This document shows positions 1-7,102 of a stretch of 64,000 nucleotides of DNA, one piece after another. A model generated the notes under the pieces. That model was not told where the DNA came from, did not search any database, and saw only the letters and a list, made by a program, of their open reading frames with translations. The stretch's first letter is position 1; each line of letters begins with the position of its first letter. This DNA comes from an uncultured Prevotellaceae bacterium (lineage in GTDB: Bacteria > Bacteroidota > Bacteroidia > Bacteroidales > Muribaculaceae), in contig ONJS01000018.1 of the NCBI GenBank assembly GCA_900318205.1, positions 1 to 64,000 of the forward strand, in the 5' to 3' direction. Both the position numbers and the translations under genes were made by a program.

Positions 1-1129
1 AGTCGAGAAAGAAAGTGTAATACTCGATGAGGGTCTGCTGGCGCACCAAATCGGCTACAATAACGTCGGCGAACCTCTCGTAGGCAACAACCGAGGCGGA
101 TGAGCGTGTGGGATTAAGCGCCATCAGGTGGGCGGGCTGTACTTCCTGCGGGTTCCAGTTGGAGGGAATGAGGGAGTTACGCACGCCGAGCACGAACTGA
201 TTGAGGGCAGTGACATAGAACACCTGACAGTCGCTGTCGGTGCTCTTCTTGGGACTGGTTGACTGTGCCACCGTCGCCGTGGGGATGACGGCAGAGAACG
301 AGCGCACGGCATCGGTGCCAAGGCTGCCGATCTGCACAAACTCTCCAAGGCCGCTATCGGCACTCTGATTCCAGCGGTAGGTGTTGCCGGTGTCCTTGTG
401 GCAGTAGATGGTGCCAGGTTGAGGTGTGCCGATGTCAACAATCCCAACCTGTTCAACGCTGGTCTTCTTGAACAGCTTTCTATATGGCACGTTGTTGTTG
501 TTCAGTCCGTCTTCGAGGTAGATGGAGCCCACGGGAATGTCATCCCAGTTGTAAGTGTCCAGTTCGAGTGGCGAAATGGGCACGACGTTGTACAGCACAA
601 CCTCTGGCCACTGGCCGGGTGTAAGCCTCGACGACATTGCTTTGCCGTTAAGCAAGTCGGCCTTGTTGGTAATCGCCGTCTCAACTTGCGTCGCCTTGGT
701 CATCGCTGCAGATGCGTTCGACTCGGCGTTTTCGGCCTTGGAGTAGGCAGAGTTGATCTTATTAAACGTAGTGGCAGTAATGATACCAGCCTTCGTCGTT
801 GACGCAATCGGCAAAGTGGATGACACCACTGTTCCGCCTGCGTTAGTGACCTTCAGCGTCACAGTCGCACCGTCATCACTGGCCACAACGGACGCGCTCA
901 CCAGTTCCTTTGCATTGATGAGTGCCAACAGCCCTGATGTGTCCTGTGACGACGCGGCCTCAATGAGCTGGCGGAGCACATAGAACGTAATGCGCTTGCC
1001 GCCGGAGACCTCAAAAGAGTCGTTATCGTTCAAAGCGGTGACTGGCGTCAGCTGCGCTATGGTCTTGCTGTTGGTGGCAAGAGCCGAGAGTACCGCATTG
1101 ATAATCTCTTGTTTCTCTTCGCTTGTCAT
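1..1129 (-). CDS. Tail fibre protein, N-terminal part (cut by window edge)
   Basis: Open frame from ATG at 1129 down to base 2 with no stop, so 376 codons are visible and the C terminus lies outside the window. The product starts MTSEEKQEIINAVLSAL and has an Ala/Ser/Thr-rich helical stretch at about residues 125-155, typical of trimeric phage fibre stalks, followed by beta-rich repeats. It begins 4 nt after the upstream tail gene ends, so it is co-transcribed with the distal tail genes. If the genome is circular, its frame (codons starting at positions equal to 1 modulo 3) is exactly the frame of the truncated gene at the right edge, and the two could be one very large fibre. Fibre assignment comes from position and composition, not from a recognised domain. 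Confidence 0.7.
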   Translation of the reverse strand, partial: MTSEEKQEIINAVLSALATNSKTIAQLTPVTALNDNDSFEVSGGKRITFYVLRQLIEAASSQDTSGLLALINAKELVSASVVASDDGATVTLKVTNAGGTVVSSTLPIASTTKAGIITATTFNKINSAYSKAENAESNASAAMTKATQVETAITNKADLLNGKAMSSRLTPGQWPEVVLYNVVPISPLELDTYNWDDIPVGSIYLEDGLNNNNVPYRKLFKKTSVEQVGIVDIGTPQPGTIYCHKDTGNTYRWNQSADSGLGEFVQIGSLGTDAVRSFSAVIPTATVAQSTSPKKSTDSDCQVFYVTALNQFVLGVRNSLIPSNWNPQEVQPAHLMALNPTRSSASVVAYERFADVIVADLVRQQTLIEYYTFFLD

Positions 1130-1132
1130 AAA

Positions 1133-1978
1133 TCAATAAATTAACCGGTTAATATTATTTTCACTGTCTAACTTGCGGTAGTAGTCCTCATCAACGCGAC
1201 GGATGGCCACATGGTTAGCCGCCTCGATGACAGGATTGAGTAGTGTCACCTTTTGCACGACCTGAGTGATTACAAATGAGTTCAGCAACTCATCCAAGGC
1301 GGTCACCTCGGGCACGTTGGACTCTTTTCGTGCATACCTTACACCATCAAAATAGACGTAGCTGCACGTCAAAAGGCGGTTAAGTAGTTCGCCAAACCAA
1401 ATAGGCACTCCGTCACCTTCCCCCATGGTAAATGACTTGGACGTGCTGTCCATTCCGTAGAGTTCCACGATGTCGGCACTATCTGTTACAAACTGCTCAT
1501 TCTCCACACCGAAAGACCAACCACCATCCTTGAATCCGCCAGGGACACGGAAATCAAAGAAAGTAGGCATATTGTCGATGAGGAATACCGCATCGTCACG
1601 CTGGCGGTTGTCTTTCATCGCATATTGGATGAGTGTGGTTTGCTGTAGCTCCAGTTCGCAATCGGTGACTTTGAACGGCTCACTGGTGCCAACGCCATCC
1701 ATTACGATATAGTAGTAGCCGTTACTCAGGCAGTGGATGGTAGCAAAGAATAGCATGTCGGTGCCGTTCATGTCCCACTCGCTCCAGTCAATGGTGTATA
1801 ACTCCGTATTGTCGCAGGCGTTATACACTTTTGTTGTTGGCGGCGTATCTCCTGTCACGCCGATGAGCTGCAACTGTATCTTGTCAGTCGGCGCAAAGGT
1901 CTGGACGTAGTAACTTGGCACTCCGTTGCGGCCCTTGCGCGGCTGAAAGAATATCGGGCTGAATGGTGATAGTATCAT
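1133..1978 (-). CDS. Distal tail / baseplate protein, 281 aa, unknown family
   Basis: I do not recognise a named domain. The protein is beta-rich with many aromatic residues and no signal peptide or membrane segment. Its ATG overlaps the stop of the preceding 706-aa tail gene as ATGA, and the fibre gene follows after 3 bases, so the three are translationally coupled. Position between tape-measure/tail-tip genes and fibre suggests a distal tail or fibre-attachment component of the virion. This is an inference from gene order. Confidence 0.7.
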   Translation of the reverse strand: MILSPFSPIFFQPRKGRNGVPSYYVQTFAPTDKIQLQLIGVTGDTPPTTKVYNACDNTELYTIDWSEWDMNGTDMLFFATIHCLSNGYYYIVMDGVGTSEPFKVTDCELELQQTTLIQYAMKDNRQRDDAVFLIDNMPTFFDFRVPGGFKDGGWSFGVENEQFVTDSADIVELYGMDSTSKSFTMGEGDGVPIWFGELLNRLLTCSYVYFDGVRYARKESNVPEVTALDELLNSFVITQVVQKVTLLNPVIEAANHVAIRRVDEDYYRKLDSENNINRLIY

Positions 1979-4095
1979 AGTTCCGTGATGTCTTTAATGA
2001 TGAGTTCGTAATCCATGCCGCTCTGCCTGCCATAGCGGGCATTGGCCTTGCTGATGAAGCCTCGGTAACGGTATCCGTTGTGGTCTATGCTGATGAGGCC
2101 GTCCCAATCGACGGGCAGTATCATGTCATCGGTGGTGAACTCCAGCACACCGGCAGTAAACAGCGCAGTGTTGGCGGTAATGGTGACATCACTCAGGGCG
2201 TTGTCTCCGTCGCTCGACGTCATCTTTAGCGTCACGGCCTTGCCGTTGCCCATGGCGGCGATGAAGCCCACGTTGTTGGCGATGCACACGCTCGGCGCAT
2301 AGGCGGTGTTCTTTGACGCGGCATAGGTGAGCGTGCTGTTCTCCACCTCGGCACACACGAAGAAAACATCCTCGTCGTTCTTGTCATCGGTGGTGTCGCT
2401 CTGCTTCTCGCCCTTGCGCAGCGTGAACTCGATGCCGTAAGAGTCTGCCCTGTACTTGCTGATGAGCGACAACTTCTTATCGGTGGCACTGTAGCCAGTG
2501 GCGTAGTAGTTGGTGAAGTTCTTCTCCAGACGGCCGTTGATTTCGCCGTACTCCTTCTTGGCATACCCCGCATCGACCTCGGTATATATCAGTCCTTCGG
2601 CTACGGTGTACTTGACACCACGCACCTCGCTGATGGCTTTGGTGGACGATGTGGAGAATACCGCCGAGCGGTGGAGGAACTGCACCTCGTTACCGACAAC
2701 ACGATAGGTGTACCCGAATACGGCTTCCATCCAGTCGCAAAACTGCTGGAACGTGCTATACACTTTGGCGTTGGCCATCTTGCGCAACGCCTCTGCGGGG
2801 AAGATGTAAGTCTTTGCCAACAGCCCTGCGGCGTCGGCTGCTATGCTTGCGGTGGCCGTCGGCGAGATGCTGGTGACAATCTGCTCCAGCAACTCGATGG
2901 GACGGATGGCACCGTAGGAGTAACTGTTGCGGGCTGGGTCTCTCCATGTCATGTCAAGTGTGGCGTCACGCCATATCATATCGTTGTCGAGGCCCAGCAT
3001 GAGGTAGTTGGTGGAACCGAGGCCGCTGACGGATGCCGATGCGGTGCAGTACCGGTCCTGATAGTAGAAAGCAGGGGCGCCCCTGTTCACCCATCCGTCA
3101 ACACCGCCGCGGTACTCATAGACGGTGTTTTGTAGCCAGTAGTCATCGTTCTGGTCGGAATAGGAATAGCTGCCCACGACACCGAACATGCCGATGAAGA
3201 GCCCGTCAGTGTGCTGCGCCGCTGCCGCCTGCAGGTCCGCAAGGGTGGCGTACTTCAAAGGCCATGAACCGGCACGGCTGCCGATCCACATGCGGCGCGT
3301 CAGTCCGTTGATGCGCTTCATCGTGATGTCGTTGTCAAACAGGGTGGCTACTTCGGTGGCCACTGTCGTCCCCTCGGTGCCGTAGTAGAACCTGAGATGC
3401 GCCACGTCGGTATCAGCGGCCATGGCATAGTCGGGGTTGAGGTAACACGTCACGGTGGCCTGCACGAAGATATGCACCGTAGGAGCGCCGGCTTGTACGA
3501 TGTTTGCGAAGAAACGCTGCTCCGAGGTGCCGTCATATCCGCTGCTGGCGTTCGACGGCTCGATGTAGTCCTGGGAGATGACGGTGGAGTTCGTCTCGTC
3601 CCAGCGCACGTCAACGATGCCAGCCTCCTGTGAGTTGTTGGGCAAGGTGAACTTCGCACTGTTGGCGAACTCCATGCGCTCGACGGTCACATGGTCGAGG
3701 TTGAAACCCGACACTGGCAGCTCGTATTTCTGGCCCTTCTTGCTTTTCAACAGCCCGGCAAGGGTGTTGTCGATGGCATGGATGGTAAGTGTCTTGGTCT
3801 CTATCTCCACGGTGGAGAAATCCAGCGGGCAACGGAACTGCTCAGTATAGGTCCAGTCGTTGTTCTTGGTGCTCACTGCGACAACAGCATCAGCAAGGAA
3901 ACCGTCGGCAAGGTAGAGATCTCGCAAGAGCCTGAACGCGGCACCGACAAACTTGAACTCGGAAGAGAACGAACGCATCACGCCGCTGTAGTCCTTGCGC
4001 TCCAGCGTGAACTCTATCTCGTCCCAGTTCTTGATGTCGGTGACGGATACCTCGTGGCTCGTGCCACCCGCGATGATATGCAGTTTCGTCTTCAT
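1975..4095 (-). CDS. Large distal tail protein (tail-tip/baseplate), 706 aa
   Basis: Long beta-rich protein without cysteine clusters or membrane segments, lying just before the fibre genes, where siphophages of Bacteroidales encode their tail-tip or baseplate proteins. The frame is open to a TTG at 4179, but I choose the ATG at 4095. The segment 4120-4171 is a near copy of three non-coding late promoters elsewhere, whose start point would fall near 4113. The ATG also has an AAGG sequence just upstream. With the longer start, the promoter box would lie inside the coding region. The 3' end overlaps the next gene as ATGA. Function is inferred from position only. Confidence 0.75.
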   Translation of the reverse strand: MKTKLHIIAGGTSHEVSVTDIKNWDEIEFTLERKDYSGVMRSFSSEFKFVGAAFRLLRDLYLADGFLADAVVAVSTKNNDWTYTEQFRCPLDFSTVEIETKTLTIHAIDNTLAGLLKSKKGQKYELPVSGFNLDHVTVERMEFANSAKFTLPNNSQEAGIVDVRWDETNSTVISQDYIEPSNASSGYDGTSEQRFFANIVQAGAPTVHIFVQATVTCYLNPDYAMAADTDVAHLRFYYGTEGTTVATEVATLFDNDITMKRINGLTRRMWIGSRAGSWPLKYATLADLQAAAAQHTDGLFIGMFGVVGSYSYSDQNDDYWLQNTVYEYRGGVDGWVNRGAPAFYYQDRYCTASASVSGLGSTNYLMLGLDNDMIWRDATLDMTWRDPARNSYSYGAIRPIELLEQIVTSISPTATASIAADAAGLLAKTYIFPAEALRKMANAKVYSTFQQFCDWMEAVFGYTYRVVGNEVQFLHRSAVFSTSSTKAISEVRGVKYTVAEGLIYTEVDAGYAKKEYGEINGRLEKNFTNYYATGYSATDKKLSLISKYRADSYGIEFTLRKGEKQSDTTDDKNDEDVFFVCAEVENSTLTYAASKNTAYAPSVCIANNVGFIAAMGNGKAVTLKMTSSDGDNALSDVTITANTALFTAGVLEFTTDDMILPVDWDGLISIDHNGYRYRGFISKANARYGRQSGMDYELIIKDITEL

Positions 4096-4119
4096 GCCCT
4101 TGCCGTAGTCGGTTTTGGG

Positions 4120-4171
4120 CAAATTTATAGAGAAAAGAAGGGCACCGTGGCGATTTACTGAAATCTCAAAT
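4120..4171 (-). promoter_or_regulatory. Late promoter, copy b (tail-tip and fibre operon)
   Basis: Read on the minus strand, a 25-bp box (4147-4171, core TTTGAGATTTCAGTAAATCGC) is followed by 19 bp and then TAAATTTG at 4120-4127. The same box-19-TAnnTTTG layout occurs at 18852-18903, 53767-53818 and 54839-54890. A terminator lies just upstream at 4267-4293, so this promoter would start a fresh late transcript for the distal tail and fibre genes. Confidence 0.65.
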
Positions 4172-4266
4172 TTTGGCAACGTGCCGAAAAGAGGGTTAAT
4201 TGTTTGATTTTCTTGATACTATTGCAACACTTTGCCGAAATGCTAATTTTTTAACGCATAAAACAA

Positions 4267-4293
4267 GCCCCCTGAATTTTACACTCAGAGGGC
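4267..4293 (-). terminator. Rho-independent terminator
   Basis: On the minus strand GCCCTCTGA pairs with TCAGGGGGC over 9 bp (one G-T pair) around a 9-nt loop and is followed by TTGTTTTATG. It ends the small middle-gene transcript (4885 to 4314) before the late promoter at 4120-4171. Confidence 0.75.
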
Positions 4294-4313
4294 GCGCTTA
4301 TTTCAGTGGATTA

Positions 4314-4613
4314 TCACTTTCCTTCGCCAATCCTGATGAAGTATTTGTAACCTTCCTTGCGGCCTTCGAGGATGGCAAGCGTGTTGCAGGCCATTGCGAC
4401 CTCACGAGGGGTAGCGAAGTTTACGGCGAACTTGATGGCCTTGATCTGCTTGTTGATTTTCCTTACTTCATTTTTCATCGCAAAAGTATTGGGAAGTAAA
4501 CCGTTGCGGATGCCCTCAAAAACTTTGTCCATGATATTTTGGCGGGCCGCATTCATCACTGCATCTGTGTCAATGTTGTTTAACACGTCTAATTCATTGT
4601 CAGTAGTCGTCAT
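4314..4613 (-). CDS. Small hypothetical protein, 99 aa
   Basis: Unrecognised, mostly helical, charged cytoplasmic protein. It is preceded by the shared leader element ATTGGTTTGACTT (plus-strand reading, 4627-4639) and followed by a terminator, so it is the last gene of a short operon with the 69-aa gene upstream. No motif suggests a function. Confidence 0.65.
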   Translation of the reverse strand: MTTTDNELDVLNNIDTDAVMNAARQNIMDKVFEGIRNGLLPNTFAMKNEVRKINKQIKAIKFAVNFATPREVAMACNTLAILEGRKEGYKYFIRIGEGK

Positions 4614-4675
4614 AGTGGTTCAGTTTATTGGTTTGACTTGTTTGCCCGTGTAGCCGATAGCGCAGCTTGGTTAAT

Positions 4676-4885
4676 TTATTTTCTTCCAGCACCACGATAC
4701 ATCGTAAAAGTGCCATCACCGTTGCTGTGGGTCCAATAGCTGCAAGCCCTCGCTTTTTTACGCCATACAAATGTAGGCACATTGTGACGTTCAGAGTAGT
4801 TCATTGCTGCCTCTTTTGCAAGTGCCATGTCGTTGGTCTCGAAGAATGACTCCTGGCTGGTGGTTGTGACTTTGATTGCGTTCAT
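4676..4885 (-). CDS. Small hypothetical protein, 69 aa
   Basis: Unrecognised basic protein with several aromatic residues towards the C terminus (FVWRKK, YWTHSNGDG). It follows directly on a promoter of the TTTG-19-GAAATTTG type and the common leader element, with the ATG at 4885 about 14 nt after the element. This suggests a regulated early or middle gene. Function unknown. Confidence 0.65.
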   Translation of the reverse strand: MNAIKVTTTSQESFFETNDMALAKEAAMNYSERHNVPTFVWRKKARACSYWTHSNGDGTFTMYRGAGRK

Positions 4886-4898
4886 AATTCTTTGGTTT

Positions 4899-4956
4899 TA
4901 ATTGGTTTGACTTATGTTTACACTGCAAATTTCGGGACGATTTCTCACCCACCAAA
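4899..4956 (-). promoter_or_regulatory. Promoter with leader element for the 69-aa gene
   Basis: Minus strand: TTTG at 4953-4956, 19 bp, then GAAATTTG at 4926-4933, matching the Bacteroidetes -33/-7 layout with one mismatch. A/T tracts lie further upstream. The leader element AAGTCAAACCAATTA follows at 4899-4914, just before the ATG. The core is nearly identical to the promoter at 51240-51271, including the spacer sequence ATCGTCCC. Confidence 0.65.
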
Positions 4957-4995
4957 CATTTTCACAACTTTTTTTCAAAAAAATGAACTTTTTTT

Positions 4996-5277
4996 TTATT
5001 TCACCATTTCACTCGGACACATCAGGACGTCGCCGCAAATGTAATCACTGGGGAAAATGGCGCTTTGGGCCTTGGCCATGACGGTGGCCATCATATTGAG
5101 AGGCAACGCGTCCTTGCCCTCCTCGTTAATGACCATAATGACATCGTCAGTCAGATAGACAATCTCAATGAGACCACCGACAAAGCCCTGCAACTCTTTC
5201 AGCTTGAAGTCGGCGCCATTGGCAGGGAAAACCCCTGCCGTGGTGGCGTCGCTCTTAATCAGTATAGCGCCTTTCAT
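4996..5277 (-). CDS. DUF3846-like protein, 93 aa
   Basis: The sequence has the layout of the DUF3846 family seen in phages and mobile elements: a central LQGFVGGLIEIVYL strand pair, then VINEEGKDALPLN and a C-terminal ICGDVLMC. The molecular role of the family is not known. The ATG overlaps the stop of the 110-aa gene upstream (ATGA), so both are made from the middle promoter at 5620-5719. Confidence 0.7.
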   Translation of the reverse strand: MKGAILIKSDATTAGVFPANGADFKLKELQGFVGGLIEIVYLTDDVIMVINEEGKDALPLNMMATVMAKAQSAIFPSDYICGDVLMCPSEMVK

Positions 5278-5606
5278 ATTGCGATGGCGATGAAGTTTTC
5301 AACTCTGAAGCTGCGGAATGCCTGCTTCTTGGTGTCGTAGTAACGCATAACGCCGAAGTTGGGCGCCTTGGTGCCACGTCCAGAGGTGATGCCGGCAGGA
5401 AGATTGCAGAGGGTGCCGTAGGCGACGCGGGCACTTCCATCTACTTTCTCATAGAAGAATTTAACGACACCATGCCTCATCATCTTGGCAAGGCGATACA
5501 GCGTCCAGGCTTTCTTCAAAGCTGCGCTCCAGGTGTACTCGCCGCTCACAAAAATGTGATGGGCATAACTCATGACTCTTACACGGAAATTGAAATTGGT
5601 CTGCAT
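5274..5606 (-). CDS. WYL_2/Sm-like SH3-type protein (DUF2693-like), 110 aa
   Basis: Contains the pattern SAALKKAWTLYRLAKMMRHGVVKFFYEKVDGSARVAYGTL (residues about 27-66), which resembles the DUF2693 or WYL_2 Sm-like SH3 beta-barrel family of small phage and plasmid proteins. These are thought to bind nucleic acid or ligands, but function is not established. First gene behind a middle promoter and leader element; translationally coupled to the DUF3846-like gene. Confidence 0.65.
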   Translation of the reverse strand: MQTNFNFRVRVMSYAHHIFVSGEYTWSAALKKAWTLYRLAKMMRHGVVKFFYEKVDGSARVAYGTLCNLPAGITSGRGTKAPNFGVMRYYDTKKQAFRSFRVENFIAIAI

Positions 5607-5619
5607 AACTTTAACAGTT

Positions 5620-5719
5620 TAATTGGTTTGACTTTAGTGTAATTCTTATTGAATTATCTACTGTAAAGTTAGCCAATATTTACGATAGACGCAAACAGAA
5701 TGACCGCCATTTTTACACC
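5620..5719 (-). promoter_or_regulatory. Middle promoter A1 with upstream box and leader element
   Basis: Minus strand order: 15-bp box GGTGTAAAAATGGCG (5705-5719), 9 bp, TTTG (5692-5695), 20 bp, TAACTTTA (5664-5671), then leader AAGTCAAACCAATTA (5620-5634) and ATG at 5606. The whole 100-bp block is repeated almost unchanged in front of the gene at 30367, including TTGGCTAACTTTACAGTAG. Confidence 0.7.
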
Positions 5720-5736
5720 TTAACATTTACTGACGT

Positions 5737-6213
5737 TTAGGACTCAAGCAGTGACTTTAGACGCTTGCGGGCGTAATAAATACGACTCTTTACCGTGCCT
5801 ACATTCGCGCCAGTCCTGGCCGCTATCTCCACGTAGTCGTAGCCCTCCGCATACAGCAAAAGCGAACGCATCTTCACATCCTTTGACGACATTGTCCTGA
5901 TGAGCGACAATAGCGAGCGGAAGGCCTCGGCGCTGGCCGGATCCTCACGGCCGCACACCGACCACACCTCATGCAGGGGACAAAACGAAACGAGACCGCA
6001 ACGGCGCCTCCTGCTTTTGAATGTGTTCGACATGATGGCCATTAACCACGGCTTAATGTCCTTTGTCCCGTCAAACCGCCGCGCGTTCGTCAGCGCCTTG
6101 ACTATGGTGTCGTGTGCAAGATCCTCGCCGTCGCTCTCATCGCAGGCCATGCGGCACGCAACGGCTCTAATCCATAGGTAGAGCCGCTCCACTTCTCGCT
6201 CGACGCAGTTCAT
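5737..6213 (-). CDS. Phage-encoded RNA polymerase sigma-70 family (ECF-like) factor, 158 aa
   Basis: Sigma region 2 is recognisable at about residues 12-60 (DESDGEDLAHDTIVKAL, then WLMAIMSNTFKSRRRR), and region 4 at about 118-155 (EGYDYVEIAARTGANVGTVKSRIYYARKRL), a classic helix-turn-helix. Regions 1.1 and 3 are absent, as in ECF sigma factors. It would direct host RNA polymerase to particular promoters. Its ATG overlaps the stop of the 62-aa gene upstream, and its own transcript starts below the terminator at 6457-6488. The four box-containing late promoters or the five middle promoters are candidate targets, but the link is inference. Confidence 0.85.
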   Translation of the reverse strand: MNCVEREVERLYLWIRAVACRMACDESDGEDLAHDTIVKALTNARRFDGTKDIKPWLMAIMSNTFKSRRRRCGLVSFCPLHEVWSVCGREDPASAEAFRSLLSLIRTMSSKDVKMRSLLLYAEGYDYVEIAARTGANVGTVKSRIYYARKRLKSLLES

Positions 6214-6398
6214 CGCCTCGGTCTCCTTGCCTCTTTGCGCATGGAGCGCGCCTGCCGGTGCAGCCTGTCAATCAGGTCGTCGATGCTGCCTTTTGTCCTG
6301 AGGGTTGACAATTGCGCCAATATAAGGTCGCATTTCTGCTCAATCACCGCCACCCTCACTGCTATGCGGTGTAACTCTTTCGATTCGTTGTGCTTCAT
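6210..6398 (-). CDS. Small hypothetical protein upstream of sigma factor, 62 aa
   Basis: Short, helical, highly basic C terminus (RKEARRPRR). Its stop overlaps the sigma gene start as ATGA, so the two are coupled. It could be a partner of the sigma factor, such as an anti-sigma or loading protein, but there is no sequence evidence for that. A possible -7 element TAATGTTG lies about 50 nt upstream. Confidence 0.55.
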   Translation of the reverse strand: MKHNESKELHRIAVRVAVIEQKCDLILAQLSTLRTKGSIDDLIDRLHRQARSMRKEARRPRR

Positions 6399-6456
6399 AA
6401 TCTCGATGTTTTACGCGATTATTACTCACAACATTACCGAAAAGTTCAAAACATGG

Positions 6457-6488
6457 AAAATGCCGCGCTGCATCACTGCAACACGGCA
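6457..6488 (-). terminator. Rho-independent terminator ending the head-tail operon
   Basis: On the minus strand a 12-bp stem (6477-6488 with 6461-6472, three G-T pairs) has a GTGA loop and is followed by TTTT at 6457-6460. It lies between the last gene after the tape measure and the sigma-factor cassette. Confidence 0.8.
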
Positions 6489-6520
6489 CTTCAGAGTATA
6501 TTCACTATTCCAACTTAAAA

Positions 6521-7102
6521 CTACTTCTTCTTTAATTTTGCGTTAAGCGCCTTCGCCATTTCATTGGCCTTGCGTACCATCGAGGCAAAAACACTCGCAC
6601 GGATGGTCTCGATGTCGATACTCATCTTGTTAAGTATCATCAAGTCGGCGACCATATCCTCGTAGCCCTTGCGGATGTCGTCCGGGGTGGTCTTTTCCTT
6701 GTTTGGTGCCTCGATGCCCATCCGCTTGAGTTCAAAGGTGGCGGAATTCAAACGCTGCTCAACTTCAACGGCAAGTCTATTGTCATCGAAGCGGGAGCAG
6801 TCAATGCCAGCTTGAGCCATCAAGTCCCGGACCTCATCGAAGGCTTTAAGCCCGACGAGCGACTTGAGAGCGCCGAAAAGTACTGACTTTGCTCGCAGCT
6901 TGGACTTCTTCTCATGGTCAACTATCATGGACTTGTAAGATGCAGGGCTGGCTATGGACTGGAACTCACGGGAGATATCCTCACGCGCCATGACAAGACG
7001 CTCTGGCTGGACTACCTCGTGCCGTCCCTTCAGCACGGACAAGTCGCCGCATTCAAGGTCAATGAACTCTGCAAGGGTCAGTTCGCTTAGTCTCGTTTTC
7101 AT
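6521..7102 (-). CDS. Tail-associated hypothetical protein, 193 aa
   Basis: Helical, lysine-rich protein with predicted coiled-coil character at the C terminus (KANEMAKALNAKLKKK). Its ATG overlaps the stop of the tape measure gene (ATGA) and a terminator follows. It is probably a tail component or tail-assembly factor. No family recognised. Confidence 0.65.
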   Translation of the reverse strand: MKTRLSELTLAEFIDLECGDLSVLKGRHEVVQPERLVMAREDISREFQSIASPASYKSMIVDHEKKSKLRAKSVLFGALKSLVGLKAFDEVRDLMAQAGIDCSRFDDNRLAVEVEQRLNSATFELKRMGIEAPNKEKTTPDDIRKGYEDMVADLMILNKMSIDIETIRASVFASMVRKANEMAKALNAKLKKK

